NCBI RefSeq assembly: GCF_009687905.1
Contig: NZ_BLBG01000002.1
Location: forward strand, 62,001 to 126,000
Length of the DNA stretch: 64,000 bases
Source: Lacticaseibacillus zhaodongensis
Lineage (GTDB): Bacteria > Bacillota > Bacilli > Lactobacillales > Lactobacillaceae
Reading direction: 5' to 3'
Made by a program: the position numbers and the translations under genes
Shown: positions 36,224 to 45,055 of the stretch, one piece after another
Position numbering within the stretch: the stretch's first letter is position 1
Layout: every line of letters starts with the position of its first letter
Notes under the pieces: model-generated
The model's database searches: none
What the model was told of the DNA's origin: nothing
What the model saw: the letters and a program-made list of their open reading frames with translations, nothing else

Positions 36224-36874
36224 TTATCTGATCCTTTCAGGAAGAACGCGGCGCATGCAGCCTTTGATCTGCACTGCGTAAGGCGTCACGATGAGCCAGT
36301 AGCCGGCTGCGAGGAGCACGCTGCCGGTCACGTCGGAGGCGAAGTGGTCGCGCAGGTAAACTCTGGCGACGGCAACAAGGATGATCCAGAGGGCACCGGC
36401 CATAACGGCAACAAGTTGGGTCTCCTGGTCCTTGATTTTGGGCAGCAGCAACATCAGCAGCGTGAATACCATCAGGCTCGTGCAGAGCGCGTGGCCGCTG
36501 GGAAAACTGAAGCCGGTGTCGGGGACCAGCTGGTGCACTGGCCGCTGCCGGGCGACGAGCATTTTGATAATCTCGGCGATTACCGAGTCCCCCAGCTGCA
36601 GGCCGAGTACCCAGAGGGCCTCGGTAATGTCGCGGCGGTACCAAAGCCAGATGCTGAGCAGGACCGTCATGCCGATGACCGTGGCGGGACTGCCGAAGAA
36701 GGCAATCACCTTGAAGCCAGCTGTGTTGAGCGGACTGATTGATTTCGTCGCGAGGGTCCGCATGCCGCTGTCAAAAGACTGTAGCCAGCCGGACTGGATT
36801 TTGACGCTCACGGCGAGGGCGGCGAACAGTGCCAGTAGGATCACGCCGCAGAGGTTCTTTTGCTTAGTTTTCAT
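36224..36874 (-). CDS. PAP2-family phosphatase (lipid phosphate phosphatase)
   Basis: 216 residues with six spans. PAP2 signatures KMLVARQRP, SFPSGHA and RVYLRDHFASDV in order, with the catalytic histidines. Such enzymes recycle undecaprenyl pyrophosphate or dephosphorylate other lipids on the outer face. The ATG at 36874 lies 8 bp after GGAGG, within the end of a small upstream frame, so translation may be coupled. First conventional gene of the glycosylation operon. Confidence 0.92.
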   Translation of the reverse strand: MKTKQKNLCGVILLALFAALAVSVKIQSGWLQSFDSGMRTLATKSISPLNTAGFKVIAFFGSPATVIGMTVLLSIWLWYRRDITEALWVLGLQLGDSVIAEIIKMLVARQRPVHQLVPDTGFSFPSGHALCTSLMVFTLLMLLLPKIKDQETQLVAVMAGALWIILVAVARVYLRDHFASDVTGSVLLAAGYWLIVTPYAVQIKGCMRRVLPERIR

Positions 36875-36947
36875 TGTGGACACCTCCGCGCCGGCGCCGG
36901 GCCAGTTTAATTAAGTGCAGTGCCACCATTAGGATGAGTATGGACAT
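36864..36947 (-). CDS. Small 27-residue membrane peptide / leader overlapping PAP2 start
   Basis: MSILILMVALHLIKLARRRR then GGVHNEN: one hydrophobic helix and an Arg cluster. RBS AAAGGGGA at 7 bp matches the dedA ribosome site, and MSIL matches the start of DedA, so the two upstream regions look homologous. Its last 11 bases overlap the PAP2 start. Might be a regulatory leader or a small membrane protein; too short for certainty. Confidence 0.45.
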   Translation of the reverse strand: MSILILMVALHLIKLARRRRGGVHNEN

Positions 36948-36994
36948 GATTGAATCCCCTTTGCGGAATAATTGCTTGGCTTATCTATGGTTCC

Positions 36995-37046
36995 AGAATA
37001 GCTAATCAGGGAATTGTTACCCACCTATGAAAACTAACCCAAAACT
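36995..37046 (-). promoter_or_regulatory. Promoter of the PAP2-GtrB operon with TTAGTTTTCAT element
   Basis: TTAGTTTTCAT (37027-37037) stands exactly 26 bp before TATTCT (36995-37000). A second AGTTTT copy is 11 bp upstream (37041-37046), fitting two turns of an OmpR-family dimer site. Identical architecture precedes dedA. Confidence 0.55.
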
Positions 37047-37130
37047 GAATTTCTTTAAGCCTGGACCGCTTAAAGTGCGCGGAGTTGGGCTTTGTTTCTG
37101 AAAAAAATTTAGAATTCCGTATATGCAGCG
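37047..37130. other. Intergenic stretch between PAP2 promoter and the two-component terminator
   Basis: No gene and no recognisable element apart from the flanking promoter and the nested hairpin to the right. Confidence 0.4.
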
Positions 37131-37140
37131 TAAAAAAAGA

Positions 37141-37251
37141 GTGGACCACAACGCGTTCAGCTCCTGAGCATTAGAAAAAGAGGTGCCTATTCCCGGTTTT
37201 GGGGAGTAGGCACCTCTTTAGCTAAGCGGAAGGAGCTGCGTTGTGGGCCAC
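37141..37251. repeat. Nested inverted repeat with terminator at its core
   Basis: Outer arms GTGGACCACAACGC..AGCTCCT (37141-37165) and AGGAGCTGCGTTGTGGGCCAC (37231-37251) pair over about 21 bp with a 4-base bulge. Inside lies a second hairpin (37175-37195 with 37201-37219) with AAAAAG and CTCTTT flanks, which terminates the reverse-strand histidine kinase operon. Confidence 0.75.
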
Positions 37252-37293
37252 GTTTGCAGCCGCTCATTAATTTGAGCGGCCTGCGGGTGGCAT

Positions 37294-38706
37294 TTATTCT
37301 GCTGTCGATTGTTCTGCTTCCGTTGCTTGCTGCTTTTGCACGGCCGGCAGGTGCAAACTGAAGATAGTGCCGCGGGGCTGGTTGTCAGCGACTTGCAGGT
37401 TGGCGTTGAGCAAGGTAGCCAGTTGAGTTGCAATCGCGAGCCCTAAACCAGTTCCGGGGACGGAACCGCGGACGTCGGCGCTGCGGAAGAAGCGCTCGAA
37501 GACGTGGGCTTTTTCCGCGTCACTGATTCCGCGGCCCTGATCCTTAACGCTGATGATTTGACCACCGTCAGCGGCCTGCCGCAGCGTGACTGCAATCGTG
37601 CTGCTTGCCGGTGAGTACTTGGCGGCGTTGGTCACGAGGTTGCTGAGAATTTGCTCGAGGGCGTTAGAGTTAGCGACGCCGTGCACGTCAGCGTCAATAT
37701 CAGTGGTGATTGTTTGCTTGAACGTCCCCTGCATTTTTTGCACAATGCCGGCGACTTCAGTGCTGAGGTTGAGGTCGTTAACGTCCAGCACCAACCGGTC
37801 AGCCCGGGACAGAGTCAACAGCTCTTCAATGAGTTGCTGCATCTGGCGCGACTCTTCAGTAATGTAGCGGACAGACTTGGCAATGATTTCCGGATGGTCG
37901 TCCCCGTGCCGTTCGATCAGCTGCGAATGACTGCGGATGGTCGCAATCGGCGTCCGCAATTCGTGGGCGGCGTTCATGACGAACAACTTCTGCTGCTCCT
38001 GCCGTTCATCCAGCATCGCGAGTAGGTCGTTGAAGTTGCTGGCCAGTTCGGTGACTTCAGTCGGTTGCTTGGGCACGGGCAACCGCATGGAGCCGGGTTC
38101 CTTCTCTTTGGTGATGGTCTTGGTGGTGCGGGACAAATCCGACAGCGGGTCAGTCAGCCGCTTGGTCAGGCGCTGAATATAAAGCGGACTGATGAGCAGC
38201 GTGAGAATCAGCAAAATGGCCGTGATCTGAATCACCCGCAGCAGCACGTCGATTTGCGGCGTCATGCTCTGCCACAGTGTGTAGTAAATGCCGCGCGCGT
38301 GGGCCATGCGGTGGTAAAGGAAGCCGATGTTGTGGCGGTAGTACAAGTTGGCGATGAAGGGAACCTTAACTGGCTCCACCTTGAGAATTTTATCAGCCTT
38401 CGGGGAATAGTAATGCTTGATCTGGGCATTCTTGCGCTCGTTGTGGACGTAAACATAGGTGGCACTGGTGTCCAGCGTGCTGTTCCGCCGCCAGTTTTCC
38501 CAGTCGTCGTCGCCATCGATATCGGTCTTGCTGAGGCTCCTTGTGATGTGCTCGGTCGTCGTGCCGACTTCTTTGATTAACTGGTGGCCGACCGCGATGA
38601 CGATGAGCAAGCTGAGTGCCAGGGTGATGACAACAATCATGGTCATCATGCTGCGCAGCATGATTGCCGCGCTGGATTGTTTCCGCTGTTTAAACATTTT
38701 GCTCAC
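37294..38706 (-). CDS. Sensor histidine kinase
   Basis: 470 residues. Membrane spans at about 18-42 and 155-178 enclose a 110-residue outer sensor part. HAMP follows, then HisKA with MNAAHELRTPIATIRSH (His about 245) and HATPase with NLVTNAAKYS (N box), KDQGRGIS (G1) and GTGLGLAIA (G2). The C-terminal tail is Gln/Glu-rich. Overlaps the response regulator by 4 bp. It lies between PAP2-glycosylation genes and a membrane protein, suggesting an envelope signal. Confidence 0.94.
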   Translation of the reverse strand: MSKMFKQRKQSSAAIMLRSMMTMIVVITLALSLLIVIAVGHQLIKEVGTTTEHITRSLSKTDIDGDDDWENWRRNSTLDTSATYVYVHNERKNAQIKHYYSPKADKILKVEPVKVPFIANLYYRHNIGFLYHRMAHARGIYYTLWQSMTPQIDVLLRVIQITAILLILTLLISPLYIQRLTKRLTDPLSDLSRTTKTITKEKEPGSMRLPVPKQPTEVTELASNFNDLLAMLDERQEQQKLFVMNAAHELRTPIATIRSHSQLIERHGDDHPEIIAKSVRYITEESRQMQQLIEELLTLSRADRLVLDVNDLNLSTEVAGIVQKMQGTFKQTITTDIDADVHGVANSNALEQILSNLVTNAAKYSPASSTIAVTLRQAADGGQIISVKDQGRGISDAEKAHVFERFFRSADVRGSVPGTGLGLAIATQLATLLNANLQVADNQPRGTIFSLHLPAVQKQQATEAEQSTAE

Positions 38707-39401
38707 TCCGCAACGTTTTCCGACAGCATGTAGCCGACGCCGCGGACGGTGTGGATCAGCTTGCGGCCATTGCCCTGCGCGTCGATTTTGCTGCGCAGGT
38801 TCCGTACGTAGACGTCCAAAATGTTCGGCTGACCCTCAAAATCCGCGCCCCAGACGGTGTCGAGCAAGTCGTCGCGCGAGCAGGCCTCATTCTGATTGCT
38901 GATGAGCGCCACGAGCAGCTCGTATTCGCGCTGGGTGAGGGGGATGATGTTGCCGCCGCGGGAGACGCGCTTGGTGTCGGTGTCAACAGATAAGTCGCTG
39001 ACCGTGTAGACGGTCGCGTTACTCTGGGCGGGCTGAGCATGCCGCAGTGCGACCTGGACCCGCGCGATGAGCTCCTCCATTTCGAAGGGCTTGGTGACGT
39101 AATCGTCGGCGCCGCCAGTGAGGCCAGCCACTTTGTCACCGATGTAGTCGCGAGCGGTGAGCATAATGATCGGCACCTGACTGGTTTTGCGGATCCGCCG
39201 CAGCACGCTGAAGCCGTCAACGTGCGGCAACATCCAGTCCAGGATGATCAGGTCGATTTTGGCTTCGTTGTCGCGGAACTTGTCCAGCGCCTCGACCCCG
39301 TCTTTGGCCCAGATGACCGCCATGTCCTCGAAGCCCAGCTCGGTGCTCAAGGAATCCGCTAATGCCTCTTCGTCTTCTACTAATAATATCGTCGTTGCCA
39401 A
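38703..39401 (-). CDS. OmpR-family response regulator
   Basis: 232 residues from a TTG 6 bp after GGAGGAG; an earlier ATG at 39440 gives an unlikely extension. Receiver domain: TILLVEDEE, phosphoacceptor Asp in LIILDWMLP (about 52), TARD and KPFEMEELIARV. Winged helix: LTQREYELLVALI, VYVRNLRSKI, HTVRGVGYML. Co-transcribed with the kinase. A candidate to bind the TTAGTTTTCAT elements of dedA and PAP2 promoters. Confidence 0.94.
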   Translation of the reverse strand: MATTILLVEDEEALADSLSTELGFEDMAVIWAKDGVEALDKFRDNEAKIDLIILDWMLPHVDGFSVLRRIRKTSQVPIIMLTARDYIGDKVAGLTGGADDYVTKPFEMEELIARVQVALRHAQPAQSNATVYTVSDLSVDTDTKRVSRGGNIIPLTQREYELLVALISNQNEACSRDDLLDTVWGADFEGQPNILDVYVRNLRSKIDAQGNGRKLIHTVRGVGYMLSENVAE

Positions 39402-39452
39402 AAGTATCTCCTCCAAAGAAATGCTTTGCATAGTCTGCAAAATGATTGCTGA

Positions 39453-40118
39453 TTACTGCCGGCGCGTTCGTTCTGCGCGGACACAAATATAGTAAAGCAC
39501 TACGAGACCGCAGTACGCAATCAATGCCAGCCAGATGGTCCAAGATTGAAAGATAATCTTAGAGCTTAGGGCGCCGATTGCAATGCCGGCGCTGATTGGG
39601 ACGTGCAGAAGTAGCCGTCGCAAGTTGTGCGGCTGCGGCAGGGCGAACACGATGGTGGAGACAATGGCAATGACGACTGCACTTACCCGCAGCTGCCACG
39701 TGCCGAAGCCCAGTGCCCAGGTCAAAATCGCTGCCCAGCTCGCCACGTGCAGCTGGCTGGCGTAATGCCGGCCCGACTTACCGGCAAGCAAGTGAATCAG
39801 CAGCAGTGGCCCCAGAGTCAAGAGTGGGCTGATCACGGGTCCCAAGCCCAGGCTGTTTTCAAGCATGAGCAGCCACGATAACGCACTGAGACCGGCAAAG
39901 ATGTGGGCAAGCAGTTCCTGCTGCGGCCCGGCTGCGGGCCGCGTGCGGTTGCTCTCAATAGCCAGCACGAGGTTGATGACGAACATGGCCGGCAGCGACA
40001 CGATTTGGGCCAAGCTGCAGACCGCGAAGCCGCCGATTCCAGCCAGTAGCAGTAGTCGGAGCCGCTGGGTGTGTGTCCCGGGAACCGTTTTAACGTGAGC
40101 TGTAAGCAAATTGCGCAT
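39453..40118 (-). CDS. Seven-span membrane protein, unknown
   Basis: 221 residues, almost entirely hydrophobic, with about seven spans and a short basic C-terminus (VRAERTRRQ). No family recognised. It is the first gene of the transcript that carries the response regulator and kinase (52 bp gap), so it may be an accessory component or target. RBS AAAGGTGG precedes the ATG. Confidence 0.7.
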   Translation of the reverse strand: MRNLLTAHVKTVPGTHTQRLRLLLLAGIGGFAVCSLAQIVSLPAMFVINLVLAIESNRTRPAAGPQQELLAHIFAGLSALSWLLMLENSLGLGPVISPLLTLGPLLLIHLLAGKSGRHYASQLHVASWAAILTWALGFGTWQLRVSAVVIAIVSTIVFALPQPHNLRRLLLHVPISAGIAIGALSSKIIFQSWTIWLALIAYCGLVVLYYICVRAERTRRQ

Positions 40119-40254
40119 GGGGCACCACCTTTCAAAAGTTTATAAGCTTAGGGTAGGCCGGAACGTGCGGCGGGGCTACTAAAGAAAAGTGAAGCAATTC
40201 TTAAGAAAATTTAGATTTTGCAGCCGCGAGTGGCAACGGGCGGAGCGTGATTAT
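40119..40254. other. Promoter region of the two-component operon
   Basis: No gene. Reverse strand has CTTATAAAC and AT-rich TTTTCTTAAG stretches that may hold the promoter; no clear pair of hexamers. Confidence 0.3.
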
Positions 40255-40532
40255 GCCAAAATATGGTCGGGACATATTTTTAAAAAGACGCATTGGGATG
40301 GCCTAAATCCCGTCATGGCGGCGTTTATGCGGGGTCGCTAAAATATGGCTTGTGGTTTGCTGCACAAGCAGGCTGATTGACAGAATTTTTGCAAAATTTT
40401 CCTTAACAAGCCCGATTTTTGGTTCAAGCGTTTAACCATCCCAATATTAGCAATTTCCGCAAAGCCAGTGCCAGCAAGGGTTTGCGGGTGCCGCTGCGCA
40501 TATTTTATTATATGTCCCGACCAAGTTTTGGC
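40255..40532. mobile_element. 278-bp element with 38-bp terminal inverted repeats (MITE-like)
   Basis: Arms 40255-40292 and 40495-40532 match at about 30 of 38 positions and share GCCAAAA, TGGTCGGGACATAT and GCGCA or GACGCA at the inner end. The interior has no gene. Size and structure fit a miniature inverted-repeat element; no target duplication could be seen and the parent transposon is unknown. Confidence 0.6.
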
Positions 40533-40656
40533 TGCTTTTGCCGCCACGCGTTGCGACTCGGCTGGAAAGACAAGACGCGCTGCCCGCCACCGACCGTTAA
40601 CGCAGATCATCGAACTTGGCTGAGGTTCGTGGTAGGCTACTCGCGAGGTGAAAACG

Positions 40657-40875
40657 ATGACTGATGGGGACCGCATTGCGGACGAACTTAAACAGGCCGG
40701 CGCAAGGCTAACGCAAGCTGATGTTGATTTAATTATCAGCACGCTCGCGGATGTAAATTGTGAGCAATCCGTGCGCGCACTGGTGCATCTAGAAGGCGGT
40801 GAGCTGAGCGCTGCGCAATATTGGGAATGGCTCAAGGGCGACGCGGGGCTGCTGGCCGACGAGTTGCCTCGGTAA
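40657..40875 (+). CDS. Small hypothetical protein (72 aa)
   Basis: MTDGDRIADELKQAGARLTQADVD onwards, helical and acidic, no spans. The ATG follows GAGGTGAAAACG, and a strong terminator lies 30 bp after the stop. No family recognised; has Trp-Glu-Trp near the C-terminus. Confidence 0.6.
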   Translation: MTDGDRIADELKQAGARLTQADVDLIISTLADVNCEQSVRALVHLEGGELSAAQYWEWLKGDAGLLADELPR

Positions 40876-40903
40876 ACTGGAGTTGTTCCGGAACGACACG
40901 AAA

Positions 40904-40946
40904 ACGGCAGCCTCGCGATTGACAAACTAATCGCGAGGCTGCCGTT
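40904..40946. terminator. Bidirectional terminator
   Basis: Perfect 17-bp arms (40904-40920, 40929-40945) between the convergent 40657 and fruA genes, with AAAA and TTGGTT flanks. Confidence 0.9.
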
Positions 40947-40971
40947 GGTTGTTAGTATCTCAATAAGCTGC

Positions 40972-42921
40972 TTATTCCTTGAATAGCGTCAGAATTTGCA
41001 TCTTCGTCTGGGCTGCCTTCAGCGCCTTGATGAAGCTCTGGTGCGTCAGCAGTTTTGCTGTGTTGCTCAGGTAGTGCAGGTGGTCGCCGTTGTCATGCTC
41101 AGGGATGAGGAAACTGATCATGGTGTCGACGGGCTGGTCGTCAAAAGTCTTCCAGTCAATCGGCTTCTGGTTGCGGACCACGAGCATTGCGGAACGCTTG
41201 ATAGTGGCATCTTGGGCGTGGGGGATGGCGATACCTTGTTCCATCCCCGTGGAGCTCTCGGCTTCGCGCTTCAGGTACTTCTGGTAAACTGCTTCCGCAT
41301 CAGTGGCGATGCCATTCTTGACGGCAATTTCGGCCAGCTGGTGCAGGGCATCGTCGCGACTGGTGGCGTTCAAATCGAGGACGATGCTGTCTTCATTGAG
41401 GATTTCACCAAGGTCGTTGGTTGCGGCATCACTTTCGGAAACGGTGCTGCTTGCTTCAGGAGCAATTGCAGCAGCGGCTTGGTCACCGGTCAGGCCGGCG
41501 AGGGAAACGGAGTTCTGGCTGACGCCGTGTTTCTTAGCGGAGTGGCCAGCAATCAGTGCGAGGAGCACACCGGAAACGGCGGAACCAATCAAGATGTAAA
41601 CGACCCAGAGAATTGGGTGGTTGACCAGCGGTAGGATGATGAAACCACCGTGGGGCGCTGGTACCTGAATTTTGCTCATGTAGGTCAGAATTGAGGCGAT
41701 GGCGGAACCAATCATGAAGCTCGGAATGTTGAGGAGCGGGTTCTTCGCTGCGAACGGGATGGCACCCTCAGTGATATGGGTGGAACCAAGCAGGAAGTTA
41801 ACGTAACCGGCGCTGCGGTCATCCTTGGAGTATGCCTTCGGGTTGAGCAGAACGGCAATCCCGGTTGCGATTGGTGGTGCGATACATGCCGCGGAAACAC
41901 CGGCCATGAAGAAGGCGTTGCCCTGAGCGAGCAGGGCGGTACCAGTGAGGTAAGCGGCCTTGTTGATCGGGCCCCCGAAGTCAGATGCACACATGATGCC
42001 AACAATGAGACCAAGGATAATTGGGTCAGAGTTCTGCATGCCCTTCAAGAAGGTCATCATGCCGGTGTTAATCCCAGCCATTGGTTTGGTAATGACCCAC
42101 ATGATCATGCCGGCGAAGAAGACCCCGAGTACTGGGTAGAGGAAAATTGCTTTGAGACCACGGAATGCCTTGTCAGGCAGTGGGCGCAGGAGGTATTGCA
42201 AGAGGATGACGATTGCGCCGGCGATGTAACCACCGACGATCCCACCAAGGAAGCCAGTCCCACCATTCAGGGCAATCATCCCGATGGCGAACCCAACGAC
42301 CATCCCACTACGCTTGGCAATGGCTTCAGCGATGAATGCTGCGAGCACTGGCACCATCAGGTTCATGGTGTAGCCACCGATTGTGTTCAGCATTGCGGCA
42401 AAAGCGTTGAACTGCGCGCTCTTCGGATCAGCTGAGTAAATGCCCCAGAAGAAGGAAACCGCGGTCAGAACACCACCGGCAACAACGAATGGCAACATGT
42501 GGGAAACACCATTCATCAAACTGGTGTAAATCAGGTGCCAGATACCTTCACCGCCGGAATTCTCGCTGTCGCCAGCGGCTTTGGCCTGGCTATTTGGCTT
42601 GTAGATTGGGGCGTCTTTTGCAAGGGCCTCGTCAAACAGCTTGCCGGAGTCCTTGATGGCTGATGCGACGGGCACCATGATGACGGGCAGACCGGCAAAA
42701 CGGTCCGCGTCAACGTCAATGTCGGAGGCCACGATGACTGCCTGGGCGTTGTCGATTTCCTCTTGGGTGAGGGGGTCGTCAACACCGGCCTGGCCGTGGG
42801 TTTCAACCTTGATGGTGAGGCCGCGGCGCTTAGCTTCTTGTTCGAGGGCTTCTTGGGCCATGTATGTGTGCGCAATCCCGGTCGCACACCCGGTGGCCGC
42901 AATCAAATCATATTTAGCCAT
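40972..42921 (-). CDS. fruA: PTS fructose-type EII, domain order B-C-A
   Basis: 649 residues. IIB (1-100) has the active Cys in IAATGCATGIAHTYMA; IIC (about 125-480) has nine or so spans with SDFGGPINKAAYLTG; IIA (about 510-649) carries the active His in GIAIPHAQDA. Uptake gives fructose-1-phosphate, used by the adjacent PfkB kinase. B-C-A order differs from the common A-B-C in many lactobacilli. Overlaps the kinase gene by 8 bp. Confidence 0.93.
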   Translation of the reverse strand: MAKYDLIAATGCATGIAHTYMAQEALEQEAKRRGLTIKVETHGQAGVDDPLTQEEIDNAQAVIVASDIDVDADRFAGLPVIMVPVASAIKDSGKLFDEALAKDAPIYKPNSQAKAAGDSENSGGEGIWHLIYTSLMNGVSHMLPFVVAGGVLTAVSFFWGIYSADPKSAQFNAFAAMLNTIGGYTMNLMVPVLAAFIAEAIAKRSGMVVGFAIGMIALNGGTGFLGGIVGGYIAGAIVILLQYLLRPLPDKAFRGLKAIFLYPVLGVFFAGMIMWVITKPMAGINTGMMTFLKGMQNSDPIILGLIVGIMCASDFGGPINKAAYLTGTALLAQGNAFFMAGVSAACIAPPIATGIAVLLNPKAYSKDDRSAGYVNFLLGSTHITEGAIPFAAKNPLLNIPSFMIGSAIASILTYMSKIQVPAPHGGFIILPLVNHPILWVVYILIGSAVSGVLLALIAGHSAKKHGVSQNSVSLAGLTGDQAAAAIAPEASSTVSESDAATNDLGEILNEDSIVLDLNATSRDDALHQLAEIAVKNGIATDAEAVYQKYLKREAESSTGMEQGIAIPHAQDATIKRSAMLVVRNQKPIDWKTFDDQPVDTMISFLIPEHDNGDHLHYLSNTAKLLTHQSFIKALKAAQTKMQILTLFKE

Positions 42922-43861
42922 GAATAATACCTTCTTTCGTGTTGAGTTGCTGCACTGAAATCTGCGTTAACAAATCATCAAGCTGCTTGAAGTCGGTCAC
43001 CCAGGCGTTCCGGGCGGTGTCGCTACCAGCGGCCAGGGCGTAGCGGAGGTTATCTGCTGGTTCCTTACCTGCGACCAGTCCGGCGACAAAAGTTCCGAGC
43101 ATCGTGTCACCGGCACCGGCAGTGTTGAGCACTTTGATCCTTGGCGCGTTGCCCTGGTAGACGTCCTTGCCGATGAAAATTGCTCCGGAGCCACCTTGCG
43201 AGATGAGCACGTTCTGGGCACCGCGCTTTTGCAGGTCGCGGCCGAGCTTGATGAGCTGCTCGTCGTCAATGTCGGCGGGTAAATCGTACCAGCTGGCCAG
43301 CTCAGCGTTGTTGGGCTTAAGGAGGTAGGGGTGGTACTGCAAGGTGTTGAGCACTTCTGGATAAGAAGTGTCGAGCACCAACTTGAAGCCCTGCGTGACG
43401 GAGATTTTGCCGATTTCCGTCAGGATGCTAGGACTGATTCCTCTAGCAAAACTACCGGAGATGATCAGCACGTCGTCCGCTTGCAGCTGGCCGATGTGGT
43501 CGATCAGGGTTTGCAGGCCCGCGGGTGAGACTTCCGGGCCGGGATTAACTTGCTTGTATTCCCGGTTGCCATCACGGACGTGCGTGAACACGTTGATGCG
43601 GGTGATGCCGCCGGTGTCGATGAAATCATTTTGGATGCCGGCTGCGGATAATTGCTGGGTGATGTAGGCGAGCGTGAAGCCGCCGCCGACACCGAGGGCG
43701 ACGTTCGGGACGCCGAGGCGGTGCAGAATAAAGGAAACGTTGACGCCCTTGCCGTTAGCCTGGACGTCGTAACTATTGGTGCGGTTCACCACACCTTCGT
43801 CCAGACGGGGGGTATCGATGAATAAATCAATTGCTGGGTTCAGAGTTAAGGTGTAAATCAT
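42914..43861 (-). CDS. fruK: 1-phosphofructokinase, PfkB family
   Basis: 315 residues. MIYTLTLNPAIDLFI and NGKGVNVSFIL at the N-terminus and GAGDTMLGTFVAGL (PfkB signature 2, catalytic Asp) are typical of FruK/LacC. The ATG 43861 follows GGAGG; an open frame upstream has no RBS. Context with a fructose PTS favours fructose-1-phosphate as substrate, though tagatose-6-phosphate kinase cannot be excluded. Confidence 0.92.
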   Translation of the reverse strand: MIYTLTLNPAIDLFIDTPRLDEGVVNRTNSYDVQANGKGVNVSFILHRLGVPNVALGVGGGFTLAYITQQLSAAGIQNDFIDTGGITRINVFTHVRDGNREYKQVNPGPEVSPAGLQTLIDHIGQLQADDVLIISGSFARGISPSILTEIGKISVTQGFKLVLDTSYPEVLNTLQYHPYLLKPNNAELASWYDLPADIDDEQLIKLGRDLQKRGAQNVLISQGGSGAIFIGKDVYQGNAPRIKVLNTAGAGDTMLGTFVAGLVAGKEPADNLRYALAAGSDTARNAWVTDFKQLDDLLTQISVQQLNTKEGIIHG

Positions 43862-43947
43862 ATTGCATTCCTCCTGTCCATGTATATAGCGTACCGCAGC
43901 CACGGCCGAAAATGTTTTCTAGTTAAGCGGGTCGAGATGCGGTGAGC

Positions 43948-43961
43948 TGAAAACCTTTACA
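43948..43961. promoter_or_regulatory. cre-like site upstream of fruK-fruA
   Basis: TGAAAACCTTTACA matches the cre consensus except for the central CG, which is CC. It lies in the divergent promoter between fruK and the RpiR regulator. Confidence 0.4.
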
Positions 43962-44019
43962 ACGGTTACGGGCTTTATTAACATGGGACACATAATGACT
44001 AAATACAGATCAAGGAATA

Positions 44020-44796
44020 GTGGTGGCAATTATGGGCAAGTTTAGTGCCAGCGAGCAGTACGTGGTTGACCTAATTAATAAGCAAAAGAAGCAGATCATG
44101 CAGATGTCGATCGTTGAATTCGCGGAATTTGCGAACGTTTCGACAGCCACCATCGTGCGAACGATGAAGAAGTTGGGTTACACCGGCTACACCGATTTTC
44201 GGCACTCGATCAGCTCCACCCCTGCCCACGATGAGCCCGCGGTCCTGCGCGAGGCGGACGCCAACATTGGTGCGGTGATCAAGGCCAACCTGTATGAAGT
44301 CGAGGAAACCATTAACCAGCTGGAAATTGGGACCATTGAGGACAGTATTCAGCAGATTGCCGGGGCGCGGATCATCTACATTTTCGGTCGCGGCCTGTCC
44401 GAGATGATTGCCGATGAGATGTCGCTCAAGTTGCAGCTGACCGGCAAGTACACCCAAGTGTTGCACGACCCGAACATCATCAGGACCCTGGCGAAGCGGG
44501 TCAAGCCAGACGCCTGCGCGCTTTTCGTTTCGCTGAACGGGGAGACACCAGAACTGGTTGAAGCTGCACACAGCTTGCGCAAAAATGGCGTGCCGATTAT
44601 CACCATTACCACTAACGCGGATGCCCCCTTGTCCAAAATCACCGACATCCTGCTGGTGGGGCACAAGTCGGAGGAGTCTTACTTTCCAGATTATGAGGTG
44701 CACTCCCGGTTGCCGGTGCAGGTGATTGGGCGGATATTGCTGGATGCGTATGTGGTAAGGCTGCGGGAAAACTCAGGGAGACGGGTTAGCTATTAA
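44020..44796 (+). CDS. MurR/RpiR-family regulator with SIS domain
   Basis: 258 residues. N-terminal HTH_6 domain (MQMSIVEFAEFANVSTATIVRTMKKLGYTGYTDF) and C-terminal SIS phosphosugar domain (IIYIFGRGLSEMIADEMSLKL; SLNGETPELVEAA). Divergent from the fruKA operon and so the likely regulator, sensing a phosphosugar. Start uncertain: GTG 44020, GTG 44023 or ATG 44032. Confidence 0.9.
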   Translation: MVAIMGKFSASEQYVVDLINKQKKQIMQMSIVEFAEFANVSTATIVRTMKKLGYTGYTDFRHSISSTPAHDEPAVLREADANIGAVIKANLYEVEETINQLEIGTIEDSIQQIAGARIIYIFGRGLSEMIADEMSLKLQLTGKYTQVLHDPNIIRTLAKRVKPDACALFVSLNGETPELVEAAHSLRKNGVPIITITTNADAPLSKITDILLVGHKSEESYFPDYEVHSRLPVQVIGRILLDAYVVRLRENSGRRVSY

Positions 44797-44898
44797 TAGG
44801 CCACATGAGACATACTAACTGTAAATTAATAGGTAAGAGTGCTCCAGAGACGGTCACGCTTATAACTTGAGTGATGTTGACAAATAAATCATCACAAA

Positions 44899-44936
44899 AT
44901 AGAGCCATCTGGACAATAGTCTAGATGGCTCTATCG
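44899..44936. terminator. Hairpin after the RpiR gene
   Basis: Perfect 12-bp arms ATAGAGCCATCT / AGATGGCTCTAT. T-rich tail is better on the reverse strand, so termination on the forward strand is uncertain. Confidence 0.6.
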
Positions 44937-45055
44937 TTGGTTATTTCAGACGGATAGATTGATCAGATCATTCTTTAGAAGTGGTGTTACTTTTCGGATA
45001 ACATTTTCTTAATCAGATGGAATCAAAATAGGTTTAAACAGAAGGAGGGATAATT

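Noticed and set aside
40338-40925. 195-codon reverse open frame
   Set aside because: Crosses the inverted-repeat element and the better supported 40657 gene; no RBS.
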